DNA of 64,000 bases from JACCTU01 sp963848525 (GCA_963848525.1 CAWKDZ010000002.1:310001-374000), one strand, 5' to 3'. Positions 16,454 to 26,262 are shown, counted from the first letter of the stretch. Notes: generated by a model from the letters alone, not told the origin. Numbers and translations are program-made.

Positions 16454-17992
16454 GTGCTCCAGCGTCACGCGCTGAGCGGCGAGGACGTCACCGTCGACCA
16501 CGTGTGGGAGGTCGCGGTCGAGGGGGCGCCCGTCGCTCTTGCGGACTCCGCGCGCGAGCGGATGCGGGCCGCACGCGAGGTCGTCGAGCGCGCGGTGCAC
16601 GGCTCGAGCGAGCACACGTACGGCGTCAACACCGGTTTCGGACGCTTCGTCTCCGCCACGATCCCCGAGGAGCTGACCGAGGAGCTGCAGCTGCGCCTGC
16701 TTCGCAGCCACTCATGCGGAGTCGGCGAGCCGTACCCGGTCGAGGTCGTGCGCGCGGCGATGCTCTTGCGCGCGAACGCGCTCGCGAAGGGCTACTCCGG
16801 CGCGCGGATCGGGACGGTGGAGCTGCTGATCGAGTGCCTCAACCGCGGCGTCCTCCCGAACGTCCCCAGCCGCGGGTCGGTCGGCGCGAGCGGCGACCTC
16901 GCTCCGCTCGCGCATCTCGCGCTGCCGCTCGTCGGCGAGGGGCAGGCGTGGCTCGACGGCGAGCTGCTGCCCGGCGCCGTGGCGCTCGAGCGCGTCGGGC
17001 TCGAGCCGGTGCGGCTCCAGGCGAAGGAGGGGTTGTCGCTGATCAACGGCACGCAGTTCATGACCGCGATCGGGGCGCTCGGGCTCGTGCGCGCGCGGCG
17101 GCTGGCGACGTCGGCCGACCTCGCGTGTGCGCTCTCGCTCGAGGCGCTCCAGGGGTCGCGGTCGAGCTTCCGCCCGGCGATTCAGGAGCTGCGGCCGTTG
17201 CGCGGGCAGGCCGCGTCGGCGGCGAACGTCCTCCGCCTGATCGAGGACTCCGCGATCAACGAGTCGCATCGCTGGTGCGACAAGGTGCAGGACGCCTACT
17301 CGCTTCGGTGCGCGCCGCAGGTGCACGGTGCGTGTCGCGATCTCCTCGACTACGTCGCGTACACGATCGGCGTCGAGGTGAACGCCGCGACCGACAACCC
17401 GCTCGTGCTCGTCGACGAGGATGAGCTCGTCTCGAACGGCAACTTCCACGGCCAGCCCGTCGCGTTCGCCCTCGACGTGCTCGCGCTCGCCGTCGCCGAG
17501 CTGGCGAGCATCTCGGAGCGGCGGATCGAGCGGCTCGTGAACCCGAGCCTCTCCGAAGGGCTGCCGCCGTTCCTGACGGTCGACGGCGGGCTCAACTCCG
17601 GGTTCATGATCCCGCAGTACGTGGCGGCGGCGCTCGTCAGCGAGAACAAGGTGCTCGCGCATCCCGCGAGCGTCGACTCGATTCCGACGAGCGCGGGTCA
17701 GGAGGACCACGTCTCGATGGGGAACGCGGCCGGACTGAAGGCGCTTCAGGTGCTCGCGAACGCCGAGAGCGCGCTCGCGATCGAATTGCTGGCCGGCGCG
17801 CAGGGCGTGGAGTTCCTCGCGCCGCTCGAGCCGGGCGTCGGCGTGCGCGCGACGCGCGCGTTCGTGCGGACGCTGTCGCCGCGCCTCGGTGAGGACCGCT
17901 CGCTCGGCGGCGAGATCGAGACCGTCGCGGCGGCGATCCGCAGCGGCGCGCTGGTCGCGGCGGTCGAGAACGAGGTCGGCGAGCTGGCCTGA
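16454..17992 (+). CDS. hutH: Histidine ammonia-lyase
   Basis: 512 residues. Catalyses histidine to urocanate plus ammonia, the first step of histidine degradation. The MIO cofactor triad Ala-Ser-Gly is seen in GSVGASGDLAPLAH, with the fold signature YGVNTGFG near residue 55 and HYCGQ-like substrate region replaced by the usual family pattern. I choose the GTG at 16454, not the longer open frame from 16256, because the family N-terminus begins here and TACACT lies 6 nt upstream. Length matches bacterial HutH. The TGATG overlap with hutU indicates one operon hutHUI. Confidence 0.95.
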   Translation: MLQRHALSGEDVTVDHVWEVAVEGAPVALADSARERMRAAREVVERAVHGSSEHTYGVNTGFGRFVSATIPEELTEELQLRLLRSHSCGVGEPYPVEVVRAAMLLRANALAKGYSGARIGTVELLIECLNRGVLPNVPSRGSVGASGDLAPLAHLALPLVGEGQAWLDGELLPGAVALERVGLEPVRLQAKEGLSLINGTQFMTAIGALGLVRARRLATSADLACALSLEALQGSRSSFRPAIQELRPLRGQAASAANVLRLIEDSAINESHRWCDKVQDAYSLRCAPQVHGACRDLLDYVAYTIGVEVNAATDNPLVLVDEDELVSNGNFHGQPVAFALDVLALAVAELASISERRIERLVNPSLSEGLPPFLTVDGGLNSGFMIPQYVAAALVSENKVLAHPASVDSIPTSAGQEDHVSMGNAAGLKALQVLANAESALAIELLAGAQGVEFLAPLEPGVGVRATRAFVRTLSPRLGEDRSLGGEIETVAAAIRSGALVAAVENEVGELA

Positions 17993-19704
17993 TGGCGGTC
18001 GCGCGCTCGCTCGAAGAGACAGTCGAGGCGCTCTGCGGCGACCTGAGCTCGATCCGGGCGCCGCGCGGAACCGAGCTGAACGCGCGTTCGTGGTCGACGG
18101 AAGCTCCGCTGCGGATGCTGCTCAACAACCTCGACCCCGAGGTCGCCGAGCGCCCCGAGGAGCTCGTCGTCTACGGCGGGTCCGGCCGTGCGGCGCGGAG
18201 TCACGACGCGCTGAAGGCGCTAGTCCGCACGCTGCTTCGGCTGGGTGACGACGAGACGATGCTCGTGCAGAGCGGGAAGCCGGTCGGCGTGCTGCGAACG
18301 CAGCCGGGCGCGCCGCGCGTCTTGATCGCGAACTCGCTGCTCGTCCCGCGCTGGGCAACGTGGGACGAGTTCCGCCGGCTCGAGGCCCTCGGGCTGACGA
18401 TGTTCGGTCAGATGACGGCCGGATCGTGGATCTACATCGGGACGCAGGGGATCCTCCAGGGGACCTTCCAGACGTTCGCCGCCGCTGGGGAGGTGCACTT
18501 CGGCTCGCCCGACCTCGCCGGCCGGACGATCCTGACCGCGGGGCTCGGCGGCATGGGTGGGGCCCAGCCGCTCGCCGCGACGATGGCGGGCGCGTCGATC
18601 CTGTGCGTCGAGGTCGATCCGGCGCGGATCGAGCGCCGGCTGGAGACGCGCTACCTCGACGAGGCGTCCGACTCGCTCGACGACGCGCTCGCGCGCGTGC
18701 GCGCGGCCGCACGTGAGCGGCGCCCGCTCTCCGTCGGCCTGCTCGCGAACGCGGCGGACGTCGTTCCGGAGCTGGCGCGGCGAGGAGAGCAGTTCGACCT
18801 GGTCACGGACCAGACGGCGGCGCACGACCCGTTGACCGGCTACGTGCCGAGTGGGCTGTCCGTCGACGCGGCCGCGGAGCTCCGGGTGTCCGACCCGGAC
18901 GAGTACCTGCGGCGCGCACGTGTGTCGATTGTGCAACACGTTCGCGGACTGCTCGAGTTCGTCCGGCTCGGCGGCTACGTTTTCGATTATGGCAACAATC
19001 TCCGCGGGGAGGCGTATGAGGGCGGCGTAGAGGAGGCCTTCTCATACCCGGGCTTCGTCCCGGCCTATATTCGGCCGCTCTTCTGCCGCGGGGTTGGGCC
19101 GTTCCGTTGGGCCGCGCTGTCCGGCGAGCGGGGCGACATCGCGGCCATCGACGACGCGCTGCGCGAGCTCTTTCCCGGCGACTCGCTCCTGCAGCGCTGG
19201 CTCGAGCTGGCTCCCGAGCGGGTCGCGTTCCAGGGGCTGCCCGCGCGGATCTGCTGGCTCGGGCTCGGTGACCGCGCCCGCGCCGGCCTCGCGATCAACG
19301 AGCTCGTCCGGAGCGGGCGCGTCCGGGCACCGGTGGTGATCGGACGCGATCACCTCGACTCCGGCTCCGTCGCCTCGCCGTACCGGGAGACCGAGGCCAT
19401 GCGCGACGGCTCGGACGCGATCGCGGACTGGCCGATCCTGAACGCGCTCGTCAACGTCGCGGCGGGGGCGACGTGGGTCAGCGTCCACCACGGCGGCGGC
19501 GTAGGGATCGGCAACTCGATCCACGCCGGCATGGTCGTGGTCGCCGACGGCACGGATGACGCGGCGGAGCGTCTCGAGCGCGTCCTGACGACCGACCCCG
19601 GCACCGGCGTCCTGCGCCACCTCGACGCGGGGTATCCCGAGGCCGCCGCGGCAGCGAGCGAGCACGGCCTCGAGGCACCGCTGCCGGGCGGCGCCGGCGG
19701 ATGA
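17992..19704 (+). CDS. hutU: Urocanate hydratase
   Basis: 570 residues, normal length. It hydrates urocanate to 4-imidazolone-5-propanoate, using NAD+ as a prosthetic group. Family signatures are GQMTAGSWIYIGTQGILQGT (residues about 139-158), GGMGGAQPLA and GVGIGNSIHAG. The start ATG shares one base with the hutH stop (TGATG) and the end overlaps hutI by 4 bases (ATGA). Probably cytoplasmic. No nearby hut repressor gene is visible in the window. Confidence 0.95.
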   Translation: MAVARSLEETVEALCGDLSSIRAPRGTELNARSWSTEAPLRMLLNNLDPEVAERPEELVVYGGSGRAARSHDALKALVRTLLRLGDDETMLVQSGKPVGVLRTQPGAPRVLIANSLLVPRWATWDEFRRLEALGLTMFGQMTAGSWIYIGTQGILQGTFQTFAAAGEVHFGSPDLAGRTILTAGLGGMGGAQPLAATMAGASILCVEVDPARIERRLETRYLDEASDSLDDALARVRAAARERRPLSVGLLANAADVVPELARRGEQFDLVTDQTAAHDPLTGYVPSGLSVDAAAELRVSDPDEYLRRARVSIVQHVRGLLEFVRLGGYVFDYGNNLRGEAYEGGVEEAFSYPGFVPAYIRPLFCRGVGPFRWAALSGERGDIAAIDDALRELFPGDSLLQRWLELAPERVAFQGLPARICWLGLGDRARAGLAINELVRSGRVRAPVVIGRDHLDSGSVASPYRETEAMRDGSDAIADWPILNALVNVAAGATWVSVHHGGGVGIGNSIHAGMVVVADGTDDAAERLERVLTTDPGTGVLRHLDAGYPEAAAAASEHGLEAPLPGGAGG

Positions 19705-20958
19705 GCGCCCGCGGGGCGCCGCGCCTGCTCATCCGCGACCTCGACCAGCTGGTTACACCGGCCGGCCGAGGCGCACCGCTGCGGGGCAGCGCGCTTGCCG
19801 ACGTCGAGTGGATCGACGACGCCTACGTGCTCTGCGACGGCCCGGTCGTGGAGGCGGTCGGCCGCATGGCGGAGCTTCGTCCGCTCGACGGCCACGTGCG
19901 CGAGCTCGACGGACGGGGGCTCTGCGCCGTGCCGGGCCTCGTCGACTGCCACACGCACGCGTGCTTCGCGGGCGATCGGGTCGAGGAGTTCGCGCTCCGG
20001 GCCTCGGGGGCGGGCTACGAGGAGTTGCAGGCCGCCGGCGGCGGGATCCTCGCGACCGTGCGGGCGACCCGCGCCGCCGGCGAGCCCGAGCTCCGCCGCC
20101 TCGTGCGGAGGCACGCGGGCTGGATGCTCCGCGCGGGCACGACGACCTTCGAGGCGAAGTCGGGATACGGCCTCGACCGCGAGACCGAGCTCGCGTCACT
20201 TCGCGCGATCGCCGCGGCCGGCGGGAGTCCCGACGTGGCTCGGCGCACACGCGGTCCCGCCCGAGTTCGACGAGGCGGAGGCGTACGTCGACTTCCTGCT
20301 CGCCGAGGTGCTGCCGGAAGCCGCCGGGCTCGCCGAGGCCGCCGACGTGTTCCTGGAACGAGGCGCATTCGACGCGGCACAGGCGCGTCGCTACCTCGAG
20401 GCGTGCCGCGCCGCCGGCCTCGCGCTTCGCCTCCACGGCGACCAGTTCACCGAAGCGGGCGCGGTACCGCTCGCGATCGAGCTCGGCGCCCGGTCCGTCG
20501 ACCACCTCGAGGCGACGGGCGACGCCGGCGTGCAGGCGCTCGCGCGCAGCGAGGTCACGAGCGTCCTGCTGCCGGCGAGCGCGCTCGTGCTCGACCGGCC
20601 GATGCCGCCGGCCCGTGACCTCGTCGACGCCGGCGCGCCGATCGCGCTCGCCACCGATTTCAACCCAGGCAGCGCGTTCTGCGAGAGCCTCCCGCTCGTC
20701 ACGGCCCTGGCGTGTACCCAGCTGAGGCTCGCCCCCGCCGAGGCGCTGGCCGCGTGCACCGTGAACGCCGCGCACGTGCTCGGCCGGGCGGACCGGATCG
20801 GACGCATCGCGCCCGGCTTCGCTGCCGATCTCACCCTCCTGGACGCCCCGGACTGGCGCTACCTCGCGTACCACCTCGGCGCGGACGTCGTCGGTGTGGT
20901 CGTCAAGGACGGCGAGGTCGCCTGGGAACGACGGCGGACCGACGCCGAGCTACGCTAG
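19701..20958 (+). CDS. hutI: Imidazolonepropionase (frameshifted)
   Basis: About 419 residues after joining frames near 20230-20240 (first part to SPDVARR, then VPTWLGAHAVPPEFD). Metal-dependent hydrolase of the amidohydrolase superfamily: HTHACFAGDR in the first half, HGDQFTEAG and ATDFNPGSAF in the second. It opens 4-imidazolone-5-propanoate to formiminoglutamate, the substrate of ftcD. ATGA overlap with hutU. The frame error lies in CGGGAGTCCCGACG and is probably a sequencing error, since the two halves together match the family well. Confidence 0.85.
20951..20956 (+). promoter_or_regulatory. Leaderless -10 box for the gene at 20963
   Basis: TACGCT, 6 nt before GTG 20963. Its last base is the first base of the hutI TAG stop codon (20956-20958). 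Confidence 0.55.
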
Positions 20959-20962
20959 TGCC

Positions 20963-21370
20963 GTGCCGACGCGCAAGCAGCGACGCCGCCGGGCGAAGGA
21001 CCGCCGCCACGACTACGAGTACGTCTACGTCGACGACGAGGGGAACGAGCTCGAGGTCGACGCCGACGAGGTGAAGGCCGAGCAGGCGGCTTCACGAAAC
21101 GGCCGGGCCAAGCCGAATGCGCGCGCGGCGGCGGCCGGCCGGCCGGCGATCCAGCCTCCGTCCTGGCGGCGGGTCGCCAAGCGCGGGCTGATCTTCGCCC
21201 CGTTGATGTTCCTCACGGTCATGTTCACGAGCGGCGACGCGTCGCTGCCGCAGCAGATCGCGATGACCGCCTGGCTGCTGGCGATCTTCCTGCCCTTCAG
21301 CTACTTCATGGACTCGTTCATGTACCGGCGCTACGTGAAGCGCACGGGCGTCGAGCCGACGAAGCGCTAA
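20963..21370 (+). CDS. Small membrane protein with acidic/basic N-terminus
   Basis: 135 residues. A basic head (PTRKQRRRRAKDRRHDY) and an acidic repeat-like stretch (VYVDDEGNELEVDADEV) precede a 75-residue linker and two close hydrophobic segments (GLIFAPLMFLTVMF and IAMTAWLLAIFLPFSYFMDS). The middle fits a small two-helix membrane protein; I do not recognise a family. The GTG start is 6 nt after TACGCT. Function unknown. Its TAA overlaps the convergent cupin stop by 4 bases. Confidence 0.6.
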   Translation: MPTRKQRRRRAKDRRHDYEYVYVDDEGNELEVDADEVKAEQAASRNGRAKPNARAAAAGRPAIQPPSWRRVAKRGLIFAPLMFLTVMFTSGDASLPQQIAMTAWLLAIFLPFSYFMDSFMYRRYVKRTGVEPTKR

Positions 21371-21717
21371 CCCTCAGCCGCCCGGATCGCGCCGCGGTAG
21401 TGGCCCTCCCCCGGCCAGGGTGCGAGGACGAGCAGCAGGCGCGCGCCCGAGTCGGTCGAGAGGGCGTGCCGCTCGTCCGGGTCGAAGCGGAAGACGGTGC
21501 CGGGGGACGCGTCGACGGTCTCGGCGCCTGCGGCGACGCGCACCGCGCCGTCGACGACGACGATCAGCGCCGCCTCCTTCACCTGGTGGTCGCGAAGCGC
21601 CTGACCGGGCTTGAGACCGATCAGGACGGCGCGCGCCTCGCCGTCAGAGGAGTGGAGCACCACGGGCGAGCGCGTGCCGTCGGGCGTCTCGATCTCGAGC
21701 AGGTTCCAGCTCTGCAC
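21367..21717 (-). CDS. Cupin-domain protein
   Basis: 116 residues. One small beta-barrel cupin: GQALRDHQVKEAALIVVVDGAVRV and a following FRFDPDERHALSTDS. Only single His (HQVKE and ERHAL) stand where metal-binding cupins have two, so a metal-free or divergent member is possible. I start at the GTG at 21717 rather than the longer frame reaching 21780, because that would overlap the divergent hydrolase gene. TAGGAT lies 10 nt upstream. Function unknown. Confidence 0.6.
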   Translation of the reverse strand: MQSWNLLEIETPDGTRSPVVLHSSDGEARAVLIGLKPGQALRDHQVKEAALIVVVDGAVRVAAGAETVDASPGTVFRFDPDERHALSTDSGARLLLVLAPWPGEGHYRGAIRAAEG

Positions 21718-21760
21718 GGCGAAGGCGATCCTAACGGCCCGGAGTAGACTCAAACGCCCG

Positions 21761-22399
21761 ATGCCGCTCGCGGTGGACACGTACCAGCTCGGTCCGATCG
21801 GGACGAACTGCTACGTCGTGCGCAGCGAGCGTGGCGCGCCGGAAGCCGTGGTCGTCGATCCCGGCGGGGACGCGGCGCAGCTCCGGCTCGAGCTCGCGCG
21901 CATGGGCGCGTCGTGCGCGGCGATCCTGCTCACGCACACGCACTGGGACCACCTCGGCGGCGTCGCCGACCTCGCGGAGGGAACGGGCACCCCCGTCTAC
22001 GTGTCGCCGGACGCGGTCGGCGCGCTCGAGAGCCCGCTCACTCCGCCGGGGGCGACCGTCCGCGGGTACGCCGACGCGCGGCAGGTGACCGGCGGGGAGA
22101 CGCTTCAGCTCGCGGGCACCTCGTTCGAGGTCCTCGACGTGCCGGGCCACGCTCCGGGGCACCTCTCCTACTACGCCGACGGCAGCCTCTTCTCCGGTGA
22201 CGTCCTCTTCGCGGGCGGCGTCGGCCGCGTCGACCTGCCGGGCGGAGACTGGGAGACCCTGCTCGACTCGATCCGCAAGCTCGCCGAGCGCTACCCGCCG
22301 GAGACCGTCGTGTACTCCGGGCACGGCCCGGCGACGACACTCGGGGCCGAGCTCGAGCACAACCCGTTCCTGACCGAGCTTCGCGCAGCGCCGCAGTGA
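21761..22399 (+). CDS. MBL-fold metallo-hydrolase (glyoxalase II-like)
   Basis: 212 residues. Metallo-beta-lactamase motif THTHWDHLGG (residues 57-66), an H at VPGHAPGHLSYY, D at LFSGDVLF and H at YSGHGP: the usual seven ligands of a two-metal hydrolase such as hydroxyacylglutathione hydrolase. Substrate not identified. It begins at ATG 21761, 10 nt after TAGACT, and overlaps hisS by 4 bases (GTGA), so the three genes MBL-hisS-aspS are one operon. This arrangement with hisS and aspS is common in Gram-positive bacteria. Confidence 0.85.
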   Translation: MPLAVDTYQLGPIGTNCYVVRSERGAPEAVVVDPGGDAAQLRLELARMGASCAAILLTHTHWDHLGGVADLAEGTGTPVYVSPDAVGALESPLTPPGATVRGYADARQVTGGETLQLAGTSFEVLDVPGHAPGHLSYYADGSLFSGDVLFAGGVGRVDLPGGDWETLLDSIRKLAERYPPETVVYSGHGPATTLGAELEHNPFLTELRAAPQ

Positions 22400-23625
22400 A
22401 GTTCCAGGCGCCGCGCGGCACGCACGACGTCGTCCCCTCGGAGCAGCCGCTCTGGCAGCTCGCGACGGCCACGCTCGCCGAGGTCGCGGAGGTCTACGGC
22501 TACCGACGCATCCAGACGCCGGTCTTCGAGGACGCGGACCTGTTCCTGCGCACGTCCGGTCACGGCTCCGACGTCGTGCAGAAGGAGCTGTACTCGTTCG
22601 AGGATCGCAGCGGCCGCACGCTGGCGCTGCGGCCGGAGGGAACGGCGCCGATCTGCCGCGCGTACCTCGAGCATGGGATGCAGCGAGAGCCGCAGCCCGT
22701 AAAGCTCTACACCCAGGCGACGATGTATCGCTACGCCGCGCCGCAGAAGGGCCGCTACCGCGAGCACTGGCAGCAGTCCGTGGAGGCGATCGGCTCGGAC
22801 GACCCGGCGGTGGACGCCGAGGTGATCCAGCTCTACCGCGACGTCCTCGCCCGCCTCGGCGTGACGGAGTGGGAGCTGCAGCTGAACTCGATCGGCGACC
22901 GTGCATGCCGGCCCGCCTACGTCGAGCAGCTGGAGGCGTGGCTCGACGCCAACGCCGACGCGCTCGACGACGACGCGAAGCAGAAGCGCGCGACGAGCCC
23001 GCTGCGCGTGTTCGACGTCAAGTCGCCGGACGTCCGCGCCGCGCTGGCGGACGCGCCGAAGATCGGCGAGTCGCTCTGCGACGAGTGCCGCGAGCACTTC
23101 GCGGAGGTCCGGCGTTACCTGGACGCATACGGCGTGCCGTACGTGCTCGATCCTGCGCTCGTGCGCGGCCTCGACTACTACACGCGCACGACCTTCGAGT
23201 TCGTCGGGCCGGAGGAGGGCGCGCAGTCTGCGATCTGCGCGGGCGGCCGCTACGACTACCTGGTCGAGGAGATCGGCGGCCCGCCGACCCCGGGGATCGG
23301 CTTCGGCGCCGGAGTCGAGCGCCTCGTGACCGCGCTCGAGCACGAGGGGATCACCGCCCCCGCGGCGACCGTCGACCTCTTCTTCCTGGTCGACCCCGAC
23401 GCCGACCGCGCGGCCGCGCTCGCGGAGATGGCGAAGCTGCGTGCAGCAGGGCTCGCCTGCGACACAGACTACGCGGGCCGCTCGCCCAAGGGCCAGCGAA
23501 CGCAGCTCGCGCGCTCCGGGGCGCAGGGCTTCGTGCACGTTCGCGCGGACGGAGCGACGATTAAGCGCGGCGACGAGGAACGCGAGGTGGCGGTGGACGC
23601 GGTCGCGGCTACGGTGCTCGGATGA
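22396..23625 (+). CDS. hisS: Histidyl-tRNA synthetase
   Basis: 409 residues, GTG start overlapping the MBL stop. Class II synthetase: N-terminal PRGTHD, motif 2 region RYAAPQKGRYREHWQ, ALVRGLDYYTRTTFEF with the His-binding TTFEF loop, and the C-terminal anticodon domain (PAATVDLFFLVDPDAD). Length is usual (about 420). Charges tRNA-His in the cytoplasm. The stop and the aspS ATG overlap (ATGA). Confidence 0.95.
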   Translation: MKFQAPRGTHDVVPSEQPLWQLATATLAEVAEVYGYRRIQTPVFEDADLFLRTSGHGSDVVQKELYSFEDRSGRTLALRPEGTAPICRAYLEHGMQREPQPVKLYTQATMYRYAAPQKGRYREHWQQSVEAIGSDDPAVDAEVIQLYRDVLARLGVTEWELQLNSIGDRACRPAYVEQLEAWLDANADALDDDAKQKRATSPLRVFDVKSPDVRAALADAPKIGESLCDECREHFAEVRRYLDAYGVPYVLDPALVRGLDYYTRTTFEFVGPEEGAQSAICAGGRYDYLVEEIGGPPTPGIGFGAGVERLVTALEHEGITAPAATVDLFFLVDPDADRAAALAEMAKLRAAGLACDTDYAGRSPKGQRTQLARSGAQGFVHVRADGATIKRGDEEREVAVDAVAATVLG

Positions 23626-25361
23626 GCGGCTGGCGCGACCTCGTCTGCGGCGAGCCCCGTCTCGAGCACGTCGACCGGACCGCGACGCTCGCGGGCTGGG
23701 CGGCGCGCCGCCGCGACCACGGCGGGCTCGTCTTCGTCGACCTGCGGGACGAAACCGGTGTCTGCCAGCTCGTCGTCAACCCGGCGAACGCCGCGGAAGC
23801 CGCGAAGGTTGCGCACGACGTCCGCAACGAGTTCGTGCTCCAGGCGACGGGCACGATCGTCGCGCGTGCGCCCGAGACCGTGAACCCGGGCATGCCGACG
23901 GGCGAGGTCGAGCTCCAGGTCTCCGAGTTGCGCGTCCTCTCGACCGCGCCGCCGCTGCCGTTCCAGCTCGACGAGGAGGGCGTCGACGAGACGCTCCGCA
24001 TCCGCTACCGCTGGCTCGACCTGCGGCGCGAGCGGCTCCAGCGCAATATCAGGATGCGCGCGCAGATGATCTCGATCATCCGCCGAGAGATGGACGCGGC
24101 CGGGTTCGTCGAGATCGAGACGCCGATCATGGGGAAGCCGACTCCGGAGGGGGCGCGTGACTTCCTCGTGCCGACCCGGTTGCAGCGCGGTCGCTTCTTC
24201 GCGCTGCCGCAGTCGCCCCAGATCTACAAGCAGCTGCTCGTGATCTCGGGCTTCGAGCGCTACTACCAGATCGCCCGCTGCTTCCGTGACGAGGATCTCC
24301 GCGCCGACCGCGTGCAGGAGATCACGCAGCTCGACCTCGAGATGGCGTTCCCCGACCGCGAGGTGATCTTCGCGCTGATGGAGCGGGTGTTCTCGGCCGT
24401 GTGGCGCGAGTGCATCGACGCGACGCTCGAGACGCCGTTCCCGCGTCTCACGTTCGCCGAGGCCGAGGCGCGCTACGGGACCGACAAGCCCGACCTGAGG
24501 TTCGGGCTGGAGCTCGAGGACGCGACCGAGGTCACACGCGCGTCGGCTTTCGGCGTCTTCGCGAACGCGCCCGAGGTCCGCTTCCTGCGCGTTCCGGGCG
24601 AGCTCTCGCGCGCCGAGCTCGCGCGTCTCGAGGAGGCTGCGAAGCTCTGGGGAGCGAAGGGGCTGGCGTACATCGTCTACGGCACGGACGGCGAGCCGCG
24701 CTCGCCGATCGTGAAGTTCCTCTCCGAGCCCGAGCTCGAGCTGTTCCGCTCGGACCCAGGGACGACCGTGCTCTTCGGCGCGGACTCTCCGAAGGCCGTC
24801 GCGCGCGTGCTCGGCAACCTGCGCGTCCAGCTCGGAGAGGAGCTCGGCCTGATCGACCGCGCGCTCTGGCGGCCGGTCTGGATCGTCGACTTCCCGATGT
24901 TCGACTGGGACGAGGAAGAACAGGCGTGGACCGCGAACCACCACCCGTTCACGGCGCCCACGCCGGAGTCCGAGCCGTTGCTCGAAAGCGACCCGGGCGC
25001 GGCGGTCGCGCAGGCCTACGACCTCGTCGTCAACGGGACCGAGCTCGGGAGCGGCTCGATCCGGATCCACCGCCCCGAGCTCCAGTCGAAGATCTTCGAC
25101 ATCCTGCGCATCTCACGCGAGGAACAGCGGTCGCGGTTCGGATTCCTCCTCGACGCGCTCGGGATGGGCGCGCCGCCTCACGGCGGGTTCGCGCCGGGGA
25201 TGGACCGCACGACGATGCTCCTGGCCGGTGAGCCGAACCTGCGCGACGTGATCGCTTTCCCGAAGAACCAGGCCGGCGTCGATCCGATGACCGGCGGCCC
25301 GAGCGACGTCACTCAGGAACAGCTCGATGAGCTCGGAATTCGTGTGGTGAGCACCGAGTAG
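23622..25361 (+). CDS. aspS: Aspartyl-tRNA synthetase
   Basis: 579 residues, ATGA overlap with hisS. OB-fold anticodon domain at the N-terminus (ATLAGWAARRRDHGGLVFVDL), then the class II catalytic core: KPTPEGARDFLVPTRL, FRDEDLRADR and QLDLEMAF, and near the end GFAPGMDRTTMLLAGEPNLR. A bacterial-type GAD insertion is present between the catalytic motifs, as expected for this length. Whether it also makes Asp-tRNA-Asn cannot be read from the sequence alone; no gatCAB gene is in the window. Confidence 0.95.
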   Translation: MSGWRDLVCGEPRLEHVDRTATLAGWAARRRDHGGLVFVDLRDETGVCQLVVNPANAAEAAKVAHDVRNEFVLQATGTIVARAPETVNPGMPTGEVELQVSELRVLSTAPPLPFQLDEEGVDETLRIRYRWLDLRRERLQRNIRMRAQMISIIRREMDAAGFVEIETPIMGKPTPEGARDFLVPTRLQRGRFFALPQSPQIYKQLLVISGFERYYQIARCFRDEDLRADRVQEITQLDLEMAFPDREVIFALMERVFSAVWRECIDATLETPFPRLTFAEAEARYGTDKPDLRFGLELEDATEVTRASAFGVFANAPEVRFLRVPGELSRAELARLEEAAKLWGAKGLAYIVYGTDGEPRSPIVKFLSEPELELFRSDPGTTVLFGADSPKAVARVLGNLRVQLGEELGLIDRALWRPVWIVDFPMFDWDEEEQAWTANHHPFTAPTPESEPLLESDPGAAVAQAYDLVVNGTELGSGSIRIHRPELQSKIFDILRISREEQRSRFGFLLDALGMGAPPHGGFAPGMDRTTMLLAGEPNLRDVIAFPKNQAGVDPMTGGPSDVTQEQLDELGIRVVSTE

Positions 25362-25394
25362 GGCTCGGGCGCTCAAGGAGGCATACTTCGGACG

Positions 25395-26255
25395 ATGTCG
25401 ACGCCTCAGGATCCCGGTCGCGCCCCGGCCTCGCCGGGGTTGACGGCGCTCCCGAAGCTCGAGGACCTGCCGCAGACGCCGGGCGGCGGCTACGACGCCG
25501 ACAAGGTGCGCGAGGCCTTCGACGCGTTCCGTCGCCACTCCTCGCAGCTCCAGGCGCAGCTGCGGGTACTTCAGGCGGCCGGCACCACAGCCTCGGTCGA
25601 GCCGACAGGCCATGCCGTCCGCATGGACTCCCTCCACATGATCCGCGCCGCAGCTGAGTTCGCGGACACGATCGAGCGCGACGCGCAGCAGGCGTCGGCG
25701 AACCAGATCGCGCGGACGGAAGAAGAGGTGCGCGGCAAGCAGCGCGAGCTCCAGCAGCGCGAGGCGGAGGTCGAGCGCTACCGGCAGGAGTCGGACCGCC
25801 AGCGCGCCGAGATCCTGAACAACGCCCGCAACGAGGCACGCGAGCTGCAGCAGAGCTCGCAGCGTGACGCGAACACCGAGCTGAAGGAGTCCGAGGCCCG
25901 CGCCGCGCGCCTGCTCGAGCAGGCGCGGCACCAGGCCACGGAGCTGGCGAACGCGACGCGCGCCGAGGTCGAGCAGACGCTCGAGTGGGCACGAGCGCAG
26001 GCGACGGCGATCATGGCCCGCGCGCAGCAGGGCGCGGAGCAGCTGCTCGCGTCCGCCGGGCTCGGTGAGGAACAGGTCACGCGCGTCGCCGAGGCGATCG
26101 TCAAGTCCACCGAGCAGCCGGGCGACAAGACGCGCTCGCCCGGATCGCTGCCGGGCGCGGCCCCGCCGAGTGCGGCGGTTCAGAAGCCCGCGACGCCGCC
26201 CGAAGCCCCAAAGGCAGTGCAGGAGGACGAGGGCGAGCCCGACGAGTCGGCCTAG
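25395..26255 (+). CDS. DivIVA-like coiled-coil protein
   Basis: 286 residues. Pro/Gly-rich N-terminus (about 1-35), a helical segment DADKVREAFDAFRRHSSQLQAQLRVL, then a long coiled coil of Gln/Glu/Arg/Ala heptads from about residue 90 to 220 (EEVRGKQRELQQREAEVERY), and a Pro/Ala-rich acidic tail. This resembles DivIVA/Wag31-type scaffolds but has no clear DivIVA N-terminal membrane-binding motif. A role at the cell pole or in wall growth is possible, not shown. AAGGAGG lies about 12 nt before the ATG. Confidence 0.55.
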   Translation: MSTPQDPGRAPASPGLTALPKLEDLPQTPGGGYDADKVREAFDAFRRHSSQLQAQLRVLQAAGTTASVEPTGHAVRMDSLHMIRAAAEFADTIERDAQQASANQIARTEEEVRGKQRELQQREAEVERYRQESDRQRAEILNNARNEARELQQSSQRDANTELKESEARAARLLEQARHQATELANATRAEVEQTLEWARAQATAIMARAQQGAEQLLASAGLGEEQVTRVAEAIVKSTEQPGDKTRSPGSLPGAAPPSAAVQKPATPPEAPKAVQEDEGEPDESA

Positions 26256-26262
26256 GCGCTCC

